Positions 46,343 through 55,250 of a stretch of DNA of 64,000 bases are shown in pieces. The notes under the pieces were generated by a model. That model saw only the letters and a list, made by a program, of their open reading frames with translations. It was not told the DNA's origin and ran no database searches. Each line of letters begins with the position of its first letter. Position 1 is the first letter of the stretch. A program made the translations under genes and the position numbers. The stretch comes from Gammaproteobacteria bacterium (ex Lamellibrachia satsuma) (lineage in GTDB: Bacteria > Pseudomonadota > Gammaproteobacteria > Chromatiales > Chromatiaceae), in contig CP053680.1 in assembly GCA_019623805.1 (NCBI GenBank), forward strand, positions 2,954,001-3,018,000. The letters are read 5' to 3'.

Positions 46343-47713
46343 ATGGATCGAGTAGAACGCCTTACCCGTCGCTGTGAAAGAGAACGCTTGGCGCGAAAGC
46401 AGGCTGAAAAACTCCTCGAAAAAAAAAGTCTTGAGCTCTACCATGCAAATGTAGGGTTAAAGCAACTGGCCAGAGATCTGGCAGAGAAGGAGCAGCGCAG
46501 CAGCTCTATTCTGGACGCTGCGGTGGATGGAATTGTAACGGTGGACGATCAGGGTCGTATCGAGTCGTTCAATCATGCTGCTGAGATGATCTTTGGTTGT
46601 TCGCAGAAAGAGGCAGTAGGGATTGATTTTAGCCTGTTTACGAAAAACGATGAGATGAATGGAGGATCCATCGGTGATCTGTTTGCCTGTGATAGAACTA
46701 ACAAGATAACGATCCGTGAAATTCAGGGGAAGCGCCGGGATGGAGCCATTTTCCCCATGGATCTGGCTGTCAGTGAAACGTATCTTGGTAAGCACAGGTT
46801 GTTAATACTGGTGATCCGGGATATCAGCCAACGAAAACAGACTGAGCTGGAACGTGTAAAGATGGAACTGCAATTGCGACAGGCACAGAAGCTCGAGGCT
46901 ATAGGTCAACTGGCTGCGGGCATTGCCCATGAGATCAACACACCGACACAGTTCGTAAGTGATAACACCCGTTTTCTGCAGGATGTTTTTCAGGATATCA
47001 AAAGATTGTGTGCCTCCCATCATCGTGTGATTGAAAAAGCAGAAGCCAATGCGCTTACCCAGGAGTTGATTGAAGAGACGAAGGCCGTTGCAGATGAGAT
47101 CGATTTCTCCTATCTCCAGGAAGAGATACCTGAAGCGATCGAACAGTCATTGGAAGGGTTGCAGCGAATCAAAAAAATCGTTGGGGCGATGAAAGAGTTT
47201 TCTCACCCCGGGACGGAAGAGAAGAGTTGTATCGATATCAACCAGGCAATTCGCAGCACCGTGGAGGTTTCCCGCAATGAGTGGAAGTACTTTGCAGAGA
47301 TGGTGCTGGAGCTGGATCCAGCATTGCCAGCCACACCCTGTCTGCCGGGAGAGCTGAATCAAGCCATTCTGAATCTTATCGTTAATGCGGCTCATGCCAT
47401 CGAAGACCAGGCAGAGGATGATTCAGATAGCCTGGGAACTATAACTATTAGAACCTTGAAACGCGGTGAACGTGTCGAGATCAAGGTCACTGATACGGGC
47501 TGTGGTGTTTCGGAGGATATTAGCGGCAGAATCTTTGACCCATTTTTCACTACCAAGCAAGTGGGAAAAGGCACTGGACAGGGGTTGGCAATTGCTTACT
47601 CATCCATTGTGGATCGGCATGGCGGAACAATTGGTTTGGAGAGCGAAATCGGTCGCGGCACGACCTTTACAATTACGCTTCCCGTCAATATGGTCAGTGT
47701 GGAAACGGGTTAG
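46343..47713 (+). CDS. PAS-domain histidine kinase, probable H-NOX partner (HnoK-like)
   Basis: 456 residues and soluble. A short coiled coil (about 5-50) is followed by PAS (about 55-165), HisKA with His196 (AAGIAHEINTPTQFV) and HATPase with DTGCGVSED, FDPFFTTKQ and GTGQGLAIA. Gene overlap with H-NOX makes it the most likely direct partner: NO-bound H-NOX typically inhibits such a kinase. The ATG at 46343 is used; a GTG at 46334 overlapping the H-NOX stop would add three residues. It is followed after 4 bp by the HDOD response regulator. Confidence 0.88.
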   Translation: MDRVERLTRRCERERLARKQAEKLLEKKSLELYHANVGLKQLARDLAEKEQRSSSILDAAVDGIVTVDDQGRIESFNHAAEMIFGCSQKEAVGIDFSLFTKNDEMNGGSIGDLFACDRTNKITIREIQGKRRDGAIFPMDLAVSETYLGKHRLLILVIRDISQRKQTELERVKMELQLRQAQKLEAIGQLAAGIAHEINTPTQFVSDNTRFLQDVFQDIKRLCASHHRVIEKAEANALTQELIEETKAVADEIDFSYLQEEIPEAIEQSLEGLQRIKKIVGAMKEFSHPGTEEKSCIDINQAIRSTVEVSRNEWKYFAEMVLELDPALPATPCLPGELNQAILNLIVNAAHAIEDQAEDDSDSLGTITIRTLKRGERVEIKVTDTGCGVSEDISGRIFDPFFTTKQVGKGTGQGLAIAYSSIVDRHGGTIGLESEIGRGTTFTITLPVNMVSVETG

Positions 47714-47717
47714 ACAT

Positions 47718-48902
47718 ATGAAAAAAAGGATTCTGTTTGTGGACGACGAGCGTGATCTGCTCAATGGCTTGAGGCGTGCATTGCGCGGTCAGAGAAAGGA
47801 GTGGGAGATGGCTTTTGCAGGCAGTGGCAAGGAGGCCCTGGAGTTGGCGGAGAGCAACCCTTTTGATGCGATAGTGACCGACATGCGCATGCCTGGTATG
47901 GATGGTGCGCAATTGTTGGAAGAACTGGTACATCTTCAACCTGATATTGTGCGTATTGTGCTTTCTGGACAATCCGACAAGGAGATGGTGATGAAGTCGG
48001 TGTTGCCGGCTCATCAATATCTGAACAAACCCTGTGATATTGATCATCTTAAAAGCGCAATCATCCGTGCATTTGCGCTCAGAGAGCTGATCCATGACGA
48101 TAAACTGGTGGCGCTTATTTCCGGCATGGAGTCTTTGCCAAGCCTTCCCTCCCTTTATTTGAAGCTTGTTGACATGCTGAAGGATAGTGACGTCACTGTA
48201 CGGGCAGTGGGGGAGATGTTAGCAAAAGACCTCGCTATGACAAGCAAGGTTTTGCAACTGGTTAATTCCGCTTTTTTTGGTCTGGGTCGCCGCATCACGA
48301 ACCCAGTGGATGCAGCCTCTTTGCTTGGCATGGATATCATCAAGGGGTTGGTGCTCTCTATTGGTATTTTCTCCCAGTGTGATCAGAGTAAACTCCAGTC
48401 GCAGGGCTTTTCAGTCGATCGACTCTGGGTACACAGTAGCAAAGTCGCCTCCATCGCCAAACGTATTGCCGTGGCTGAGCAGGCGGAAAAGAGTGTGGTT
48501 GAGGACAGCATGCTTGCTGGTTTTCTACATGATATCGGAAAACTAATACTGGCACTGAACTTGCCGGAGATGCTGCAGCAGTTACAGATGGCCAGTCAGG
48601 ATGGAGGACTGGCTGGACTGCATCATGCAGAAGAGGTGGCTTTGGGTACAACGCATGGTGGTGTCGGTGCCTATCTGCTTGGGCTCTGGGGTTTGCCAGA
48701 GGGAGTAGTGTCGGCTGTGGCCTTTCATCATGATCCCAGTACCCTGCAGGATGCTGAATTCAGCACGCTTACAGCAGTACACATAGCCGATGTGCTAGCC
48801 AATGATGATGTATCGGGTGGATATGATTTCGACCACGATTATCTGCAAAGACTCGGAATGGAAGATCGAATCGAAGCTTGGCGTCAACTGGCCTTGGAGT
48901 AG
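47718..48902 (+). CDS. Response regulator with HDOD output domain
   Basis: 394 residues. A receiver (acceptor Asp in AIVTDMRMPGMDG, Lys in YLNKPCDID) is followed by an HDOD domain from about residue 140 (LPSLPSLYLKLVDMLKD; MTSKVLQLVNSAFFGLG), which keeps an HD pair (AGFLHDIGKLILA). The ATG at 47718 is 4 bp after the PAS kinase stop; the frame is open further upstream, but that part overlaps the kinase gene. HDOD regulators act through protein contacts. It ends the plus-strand H-NOX operon and converges on the EAL regulator, 48 bp away. Confidence 0.88.
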   Translation: MKKRILFVDDERDLLNGLRRALRGQRKEWEMAFAGSGKEALELAESNPFDAIVTDMRMPGMDGAQLLEELVHLQPDIVRIVLSGQSDKEMVMKSVLPAHQYLNKPCDIDHLKSAIIRAFALRELIHDDKLVALISGMESLPSLPSLYLKLVDMLKDSDVTVRAVGEMLAKDLAMTSKVLQLVNSAFFGLGRRITNPVDAASLLGMDIIKGLVLSIGIFSQCDQSKLQSQGFSVDRLWVHSSKVASIAKRIAVAEQAEKSVVEDSMLAGFLHDIGKLILALNLPEMLQQLQMASQDGGLAGLHHAEEVALGTTHGGVGAYLLGLWGLPEGVVSAVAFHHDPSTLQDAEFSTLTAVHIADVLANDDVSGGYDFDHDYLQRLGMEDRIEAWRQLALE

Positions 48903-48950
48903 ATTACTCCCTCAGTGGCGGGAGAGAGAATGGATTCAATTTCTAACAGA

Positions 48951-50681
48951 TTAGGTGATAAGTGCCAGCTCATCCAGTGGTTTGGGCTTGTCAATAAGGT
49001 AGCCCTGTATGAAATCCACACCTAAGGTTATCAGTTCTTGTTTGATAGCTTCATTCTCGACAAATTCCGCAATGGTTTTTTTCCCCATGGTCTTGCCGAT
49101 CTCGTTGATAGATTTTACCATGGCCCGATCTATGGAGTTTTGATCGATCTGTTTCACGAAGGTGCCGTCTATCTTCAGGTAATCCACCGGCAGGTTTTTC
49201 AGATAGGCAAATGAGGAGAAGCCGGTACCGAAATCGTCGAGGGAAAAATAAAAACCAGCCTGTTTGAGGATTCTGATGAACTCCACGGTGCTGCTCAACT
49301 GACTAACAGCCGCTGTTTCGGTGACTTCAAAACAGAACTTCTCTGTAGGCAGTCCGGATCTGTTGAACTGATCGATGATAAAATTGAGCATCCCGGGTTT
49401 ACCCAGGGAGTGTCCCGACAGATTGATGGAACAGAGGGTGAGACGTGCCAGGCTTTGAGGGTGGTTGAGGTACCAGTTCACCGCCGTGCTGATGACCCAC
49501 CGATCCAATCGGCTGGAAAGATGGAAGTTTTCTGCTGCACTCAGGAATTCTCCCGGGGGAACGATATTGCCCTCTTCATCCTTGAGGCGTATCAGCAGCT
49601 CATGGTGCTCACCGGATTCACGGTTGTTGCCGATGGGGGTTATTGTCTGATAGTAGAGTTGGAAACGATCCTCTTCCAGAGCTGCGTTTATTCTCGATAC
49701 CCACTGCATTTCACCCAATCTTGAGGTCAGTTCCTGGTCATTATTATTGCTGACATGGAGTTGGTTGCGACCCTGATCCTTGGCTACATTACAGGCAGTT
49801 TCCGCAGCGCCAAACAGTGATGCGACATCCTCGCTGTTGTTGGTAACTGGTACCAGTCCTATGCTGACACTGGGGCTGAACTGTTTTTCCTCCCATTGAA
49901 AACGAAACAGTCTGATTTTGTCATGCAGAGTCTCGATGATTCGCTGTGCCTCGCTCAGTGGGCAGTCACTAAGCAGGATGCCAAAATGGTCGCCGGAAAG
50001 GCGTGCCACCAAGTCGCCTCGGCGTCGCTGAGTGGAGAGTATCAGGCTGACCTCACGCAGTAGTTCATCTCCAGCAATATTGCCACAAGTGTCGTTGATG
50101 ACATGGAAATGATCCAGATCAAGATAGCAGAGTGCGTGTTCGCGGCCCTCCCGGTAGCTTGCACTCAAAGCCGACTCCATTCTGAGCTCAAAGGTGCCGC
50201 GGTTGGCTAGTCCGGTGAGAATGTCATGGCGTGACTGATAGGATAGTTTTCTGGTGAGTAGCTGTATCCGTTCGGCATCCCTCTTCCCCTGGTTTTTCAT
50301 GATGAGCTGCATTTGAAAGCGCTCAATACTTTTCTGTAAGACGTCTGCCATCTCACTTGAGTCGCAGGGCTTGGTCAGGAATCTAAACACTTTACCTTTA
50401 TTGACAGCATCCACTGCAGTTTGCTGGTCGGCGTTTCCAGTCAACATGACACGCACGGTATCAGGACTGGCTTCATGCAGTTGTTGCAGTAGTTCCATAC
50501 CGTCCATCCCGGGCATGCGCATGTCCGAAACGACCACTGCATAGGGGCTTCCGTCCGCTATCAGTGTAAGTGCCTCCCGGGCGCTGCTGGCGGTATCCAG
50601 GATAAACTGATTGCGCAAACTCCGGCGGTAGCCTTTGAGGATGAGCGGATCGTCATCCACTATGAGAACTTTATCTTTCAT
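48951..50681 (-). CDS. Response regulator with degenerate GGDEF and EAL phosphodiesterase domain (HnoB-like)
   Basis: 576 residues. The receiver has its acceptor Asp (VVVSDMRMPGMDG). The GGDEF domain reads SGDHF at the active site, so cyclase activity is probably lost, although an RxxD site (RRGD) remains. The EAL domain has ELLIRL in place of EALVRW but keeps DDFGTGFSSFAYL and YLKID, so phosphodiesterase activity is plausible. Shewanella HnoB is a receiver-EAL protein paired with HnoD; this gene pairs with an HnoD-like regulator by a 4-bp overlap. It is convergent with the H-NOX operon. Confidence 0.86.
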   Translation of the reverse strand: MKDKVLIVDDDPLILKGYRRSLRNQFILDTASSAREALTLIADGSPYAVVVSDMRMPGMDGMELLQQLHEASPDTVRVMLTGNADQQTAVDAVNKGKVFRFLTKPCDSSEMADVLQKSIERFQMQLIMKNQGKRDAERIQLLTRKLSYQSRHDILTGLANRGTFELRMESALSASYREGREHALCYLDLDHFHVINDTCGNIAGDELLREVSLILSTQRRRGDLVARLSGDHFGILLSDCPLSEAQRIIETLHDKIRLFRFQWEEKQFSPSVSIGLVPVTNNSEDVASLFGAAETACNVAKDQGRNQLHVSNNNDQELTSRLGEMQWVSRINAALEEDRFQLYYQTITPIGNNRESGEHHELLIRLKDEEGNIVPPGEFLSAAENFHLSSRLDRWVISTAVNWYLNHPQSLARLTLCSINLSGHSLGKPGMLNFIIDQFNRSGLPTEKFCFEVTETAAVSQLSSTVEFIRILKQAGFYFSLDDFGTGFSSFAYLKNLPVDYLKIDGTFVKQIDQNSIDRAMVKSINEIGKTMGKKTIAEFVENEAIKQELITLGVDFIQGYLIDKPKPLDELALIT

Positions 50682-51829
50682 GTTGAAGTTACCACTACCT
50701 GGATCGGACCAATGATGATCTCATTATTTTCTGATGCCTGTAGTCTAAGAATAATTGCCTGACTCAACTCCTGGCCTTTCGCCACCAGCAATGTTCCACC
50801 GTGGGATAGAATGTTTTGATCCAGTAGCATTCCAGGTGTCAATCTGCTGATCGGTAGTTTCATAACTTTGACAGCCATGCTCTCATCATCACCAGCGGCC
50901 AGCGCTTTCACCAGTGCAGGATCGTAGACCTGAGGCAGGTCTTTCAGTAAGGCCAATGCCTCTTTTTCAGCCTCCCCATGGTTTAACAGGTTATCGAAAG
51001 CGATGGCAACCTTGAGCAGTTGTCCGCCCATTACCCCTTTTTCACCCTGATTGAGTTTCTCCTTGAACGCCACAGTGCTCCCCTCGTCAGCCTGGTGTTC
51101 CACCATGGCAGCAACGGTTTCAAGCCGGGGAATGTGTTTCAACAGACGACCGGCAATTTGTGGATGACCCTGCACTATCGAGCGCTCTGTATCAGACAGC
51201 TCCTTGCCTGTGTTGAGTTTCCCCAGTAATTCTGGCGGTAAGGTGATGAAGCCGAGTTGCGACAGCATTGCCGCCAACTCATAGTTCCAGTCGTCTTCCA
51301 GTGAGAGGTGGTTAACCATGGTGCGCACATGGCGTTTTATACGAGAAGCTTGGCTGAAAGAGGCAGGATTGACTAGGCTGAGGATGTCTGTGAGCAGATC
51401 AATCGCACCTTTCAATGTTTTTGTGATGAGTATCTTTTCCGCCGTGACCAACCGATATTGGCGAACACCATCAGTGATGGCCTTGTAAAGTGTCTCTGTT
51501 TCTACAGGCTTGTTGAGAAAGCGAAAGATGTTGCCTTCGTTGATGGCATCTATCGCAACATCAAGGTTTGCATTACCTGTCAGCATGATACGGACGGTAT
51601 TGGGTGCTATCTGGCGAACCCTGCTGAGAAACTCAATACCATCCATATTCGGCATCTGCATGTCAGAGATGGTTACCGCAAAGGGGCCGTCATCCCGCAC
51701 CGCTTGAATGCCGTCGGCGCCACTGGTTGCTGTTACCAGATTGAGTTTTTTCCTGAATTGCCGCTTGAAGGCATCCAGAAGATTTCTGTCGTCGTCTACG
51801 AGCAGGATTTTATCGTTGATTGTTGGCAT
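50678..51829 (-). CDS. Response regulator with degenerate HD-GYP domain (HnoD-like)
   Basis: 383 residues. A receiver with normal acceptor (AVTISDMQMPNMDG) is followed by an HD-GYP-like helical domain (about 150-350). The catalytic HD motif is replaced (AAMLSQLGFITLPPELL), while the later HPQIAGRLLKHIPRLETVA helix remains. It should not hydrolyse c-di-GMP. In Shewanella, HnoD is a receiver with degenerate HD-GYP that tunes the EAL phosphodiesterase HnoB, and here the two genes overlap by 4 bp. The same role is a close fit but remains inference. Confidence 0.84.
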   Translation of the reverse strand: MPTINDKILLVDDDRNLLDAFKRQFRKKLNLVTATSGADGIQAVRDDGPFAVTISDMQMPNMDGIEFLSRVRQIAPNTVRIMLTGNANLDVAIDAINEGNIFRFLNKPVETETLYKAITDGVRQYRLVTAEKILITKTLKGAIDLLTDILSLVNPASFSQASRIKRHVRTMVNHLSLEDDWNYELAAMLSQLGFITLPPELLGKLNTGKELSDTERSIVQGHPQIAGRLLKHIPRLETVAAMVEHQADEGSTVAFKEKLNQGEKGVMGGQLLKVAIAFDNLLNHGEAEKEALALLKDLPQVYDPALVKALAAGDDESMAVKVMKLPISRLTPGMLLDQNILSHGGTLLVAKGQELSQAIILRLQASENNEIIIGPIQVVVTST

Positions 51830-51896
51830 CCGTTACAGGCCTGATTTGTGACTCTACAACGAAGGTAATCGGCCATTTGACGGAAAAATTGAGTAG

Positions 51897-51908
51897 TATC
51901 AGCTGATA
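51897..51908. promoter_or_regulatory. 12-bp palindrome upstream of the HnoD/HnoB-like pair
   Basis: TATCAGCTGATA is a perfect palindrome 68 bp before the start codon of the degenerate HD-GYP regulator. It is in a 251-bp gap that also separates the DUF2333 gene. It may be an operator; no family assignment was possible. Confidence 0.25.
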
Positions 51909-52080
51909 TTTAGTAGGGAAGAGGTGGATATCATCCTTCTATTCATCAAAATGGCTTTTATGAGATTTTGGACGTGCCTGTTGAGGCTTCGAAGGGCAAG
52001 CATGCCGCCTAACTCTTATGGAATAAGGGGGCATTTGATTGGGCAGGTTACCTGACAGCAGTGATCCTGATTCAAATTTT

Positions 52081-53166
52081 TCAGCCCTGTTGCAGGAGAT
52101 CCCGCAGGTCGATCACTGCGGCATTGGCCCGTGAGATATAGGAACTCATCACCAGAGAATAGTTGGTGACAAAGCCAAAGCCGCGACCATTCAAAACCAT
52201 GGGGCTGAATATCGGTTGCTGGGCAGCCTCCAGTTCACGGATGATCTGGCGTAGACTGATCAGGGCATTCTTCTTTTTCAGGATTGCCTGAAAATCGAGT
52301 TCGATGGCGTGCAGAATCTGCACCAGCGCCCAGGTCGAGCCACGGGCCTCGTAGAATACATCGTCGACCTCCAGCCAGGGGGTCTTGATCGACAACCGGT
52401 CAGGGGTATTGGTCGACTGGGTGGCGTCAGGTTCACCGGCGAGGTCGGTATTTACCCGCTCCTGCCCCACGCTGGCACTGAGGCGTTGCGAAAGGCTGCC
52501 GAGCCGCTTTTCGACGATGGAAAGCCAGTCTCTCAGGTTGTCGGCCCTGGCGTAGAATTGAGTGCCCTGGTTTGCATTGATTGAAAGGTCATTCAGATAC
52601 TGATGCAAGGTCTTAATGCCCTTGCGGTATTCATTTTCGGTCGCAGGGAGAATCCAGGAGTCGTTGTTGAAGTTGAATTGAGGTTCGGCGATAGCCAGGT
52701 ACTCGTTCTCAACCGATTGGGATTGAGATCGGCTCATGTCGTTCCGCAGTGAGCGTGCCAGATCCCGAACCTGGACCAGTGCACCAAACTCCCAGTTTGG
52801 CATATTGTCCATCCATACTGACGGGAGCATGACATCGTTACTCAGATAGCCCCCTGGCTTGTCCAGCAGGACCTCTATCACGCCGATCAGAGTGGCTGTG
52901 GTATAGCTCCCTGTAACCGGTTCCAGTTTCGGGGACAGCTGGGCACGGGTGACCTTTTGAATATCCAATGGACCGGGTTCCTGACTCCAATAAACGCTAA
53001 GGCCGGCCATGATGACCAGTAGTGTCATCAAGCCGACTGTAGCGGCCCAACCCCAACCTTTTTCCCGCAAGGTTCTGGGGTGGTACAACATCACCAGGTT
53101 TTGGAACCAAGATGCCAATTGCCGAACGACTCGCTGAAATATGTCCACTCTCTCAATCCGCGCCAT
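52081..53166 (-). CDS. DUF2333 family inner-membrane protein
   Basis: 361 residues. One membrane segment (about 43-61) is followed by a large periplasmic domain that I recognise as DUF2333: LIGVIEVLLDKPGGYLSND and VWMDNMPNWEFGALVQVRDLARSLR, and near the end FGFVTNYSLVMSSYISRANAA (about 338-358). Function is unknown. It overlaps the DUF4389 gene by 14 bp, so the two proteins probably work together at the inner membrane. Confidence 0.88.
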   Translation of the reverse strand: MARIERVDIFQRVVRQLASWFQNLVMLYHPRTLREKGWGWAATVGLMTLLVIMAGLSVYWSQEPGPLDIQKVTRAQLSPKLEPVTGSYTTATLIGVIEVLLDKPGGYLSNDVMLPSVWMDNMPNWEFGALVQVRDLARSLRNDMSRSQSQSVENEYLAIAEPQFNFNNDSWILPATENEYRKGIKTLHQYLNDLSINANQGTQFYARADNLRDWLSIVEKRLGSLSQRLSASVGQERVNTDLAGEPDATQSTNTPDRLSIKTPWLEVDDVFYEARGSTWALVQILHAIELDFQAILKKKNALISLRQIIRELEAAQQPIFSPMVLNGRGFGFVTNYSLVMSSYISRANAAVIDLRDLLQQG

Positions 53167-53482
53167 GCGTGGCAGGCGGCACGATCACATTTGAGTTTGC
53201 ATTATCCGACCAGGCGCTGAAGGGAAAGGGGCGGTAATCACTGTTGTAGGTCAGAAACATAAGGATGCGGTAGATATAATCAGCCGCCTTTTTTCCCATT
53301 GCTCTCATTGGCTCATTGGTCTTGCCGCTGATCAGCCGGAACAGTACCTGAGCAACCACCAGGGCGATCAGCACGGTTTCCGCGACGCCATAGGCAAAAC
53401 CCAATACCAGCATGCTGATGATGCGTTTCCAGGTTGATTCATCTTTCAGAGCTTCATTGATAGATTGTGGCATTTGATCCAT
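53153..53482 (-). CDS. DUF4389 family membrane protein
   Basis: 109 residues. The pattern WKRIISMLVLGFAYGVAE followed by a hydrophobic helix, then KKAADYIYRILMFLTYNSDYRPFPFSAW (about residues 64-91), is that of DUF4389. Function is unknown. Homologues often carry a Pro-rich or polar tail as here. It overlaps the DUF2333 gene by 14 bp. No promoter was identified in the 163-bp gap before it. Confidence 0.85.
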   Translation of the reverse strand: MDQMPQSINEALKDESTWKRIISMLVLGFAYGVAETVLIALVVAQVLFRLISGKTNEPMRAMGKKAADYIYRILMFLTYNSDYRPFPFSAWSDNANSNVIVPPATHGAD

Positions 53483-53645
53483 CCATTTTTTTGCTTGTGA
53501 ACTTTGGATATGGGGCCTGGCACTTAACTTATCAATATGTACGTGAAGAAATATGCTGCTTCTCTGCTGAGATTATATGCAAGGGGGTTTCCTGGTAGAG
53601 TCGTCACAAATGGAAACGCTCAGATCAGCAGGCGAGAATGACAAA

Positions 53646-55250
53646 TCAATCAGAAAAGAGCGCGCGGATCTCCAACAGTTCTGGCAGCGCATCAAAAAAG
53701 GTATCAATGACATCGGGATCAAACTTGCTGCCTCGATGCTCCCGGAAATAGCTATAAATCCTTTCATCATTCCAGGCTGGGCGATAGATACGATCACTGC
53801 TCAGCGCATCGAAAACGTCTGAAACTGCAACGATACGGGCAAATATATCTATCTCATCGGCTTTCAACCCCTGAGGATAGCCGCTGCCATCAAAATGCTC
53901 ATGATGCTGATGCGCTATGACTGATGCAGTCTTGAGCATTTCACGTTTTGATTTGCCAAGGATTTTATGACCAAGCACTGCGTGTTCTTTCATTACATCG
54001 AACTCTGTTTCTGTCAGAGCGCCAGGTTTATTCAATATCGCATCGGGAATACCAACCTTACCCACATCATGCAGAGCAGCGGCCACCTTCAACAGGTTAG
54101 CCTGCTTTATATCCAGTCCGTAGCGCCGGGCCATGATTCGTGAAAATTCACCCACACGCTTTACATGAAAACCCGTTTCGTAGGATCTGGCCTCAGTTAC
54201 CTCGCCAAGTGTATAGATAATCTCATGCTGGGTGTGTTCAATCTCCTGAGTGAGATGCAGATTTTCGAAGGCAACAGAAATATTTGTGTTGAATACCTCA
54301 ATCAATTCACGGTCGACTCCCTTTACTGATAAATTGTTACCATGAACATAGAGCACGTGGGTCTGGCCGACGCTATTTTGAACCTGACAGACAAAATAAT
54401 CGGAACCGTACTGATTGGTTTGTTGGCCAACCGCGTCCCTGATCCGGTTCAGGTCTTCTTCTTTGAGAATTTCATCCACCGGTTCCTCAAGATGATCTGT
54501 ATAGTAGCCAGTGCCTGCGAGAATTTTGAAATCACTACGTTCTTGTATCGCTGAAAAACCATCAACCTTGGTATAGATGGAGTGGACATCCACCCCAGAC
54601 AGGCTTTCAAACTGCAACAGAACACCCTGTGCAAAATTACGCAGAGATGAAAGCTCGAAGATAGAGTTTGAGGCCTGGATGATCTTTTCCAGTCCCATCT
54701 TATTAAGTTCTATCTTTTTTCGATTCTCTTCGATCGTGACGAGATGATCGTATTCCCGCAATGAGGCGACCAGGGTGGCGTAAAGTTTCTGATCGGTAAG
54801 CTCTGATTTCTCCTTATAGTCATTGATGTCATAGTCCACAATGACCTTCTTGAGAGGGACTAAACCTGGCTGGCCGGTACGCAGAATAATGCGTACAAAA
54901 CGATTTTTCAGCACATTACGAATATGCTCAACCAGTTTCAGACCCGAGTCATCCTGCTCCATGACAACGTCAAGTAGAATGAGAGAGATATCAGGATGCT
55001 GTTCCAGCATCAGCCTTGCTTCAACATCCGAATAGGCGTGGTGGAACTCCAGGCTACGCCCCATAAAACTAAAGTCCCCCAATACCATACAGGTCACCCG
55101 GTGGATATCGGATTCATCATCAACAATCAGTAACTTCCAGGGATCCAGTGCCTTACCGATGGAAGAAGGTTTGGCGACATCTTCGTCAACAAACATGAGT
55201 TCATCTGATTGACTGCCGGTTTCTATGTTCATCATAATTTCAACACTCAT
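53646..55250 (-). CDS. Response regulator with DUF3369 and HD-GYP phosphodiesterase domain
   Basis: 534 residues. A receiver (about 38-165; acceptor Asp in LILLDVVMEQDDSG) is followed by a DUF3369 linker domain (about 195-345) and an HD-GYP domain with HD (AAALHDVGKVGIP) and GYP (HHEHFDGSGYPQGL), all metal-site residues visible. It should break down c-di-GMP. Its ATG overlaps the stop of the second half of the haem kinase by 4 bp. Together with the GGDEF regulator upstream it places opposite c-di-GMP activities under one sensor. Confidence 0.93.
   Translation of the reverse strand: MSVEIMMNIETGSQSDELMFVDEDVAKPSSIGKALDPWKLLIVDDESDIHRVTCMVLGDFSFMGRSLEFHHAYSDVEARLMLEQHPDISLILLDVVMEQDDSGLKLVEHIRNVLKNRFVRIILRTGQPGLVPLKKVIVDYDINDYKEKSELTDQKLYATLVASLREYDHLVTIEENRKKIELNKMGLEKIIQASNSIFELSSLRNFAQGVLLQFESLSGVDVHSIYTKVDGFSAIQERSDFKILAGTGYYTDHLEEPVDEILKEEDLNRIRDAVGQQTNQYGSDYFVCQVQNSVGQTHVLYVHGNNLSVKGVDRELIEVFNTNISVAFENLHLTQEIEHTQHEIIYTLGEVTEARSYETGFHVKRVGEFSRIMARRYGLDIKQANLLKVAAALHDVGKVGIPDAILNKPGALTETEFDVMKEHAVLGHKILGKSKREMLKTASVIAHQHHEHFDGSGYPQGLKADEIDIFARIVAVSDVFDALSSDRIYRPAWNDERIYSYFREHRGSKFDPDVIDTFFDALPELLEIRALFSD

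Noticed and set aside
47466..47717. N-terminal extension of the HDOD response regulator.
   Set aside because: The extra 84 residues overlap the PAS kinase HATPase in another frame; the ATG at 47718 gives a normal receiver start.
48907..48924. CTCCC/GGGAG hairpin between the convergent HDOD and EAL regulators as a bidirectional terminator.
   Set aside because: Five base pairs and no T-run on either strand; too weak to call.
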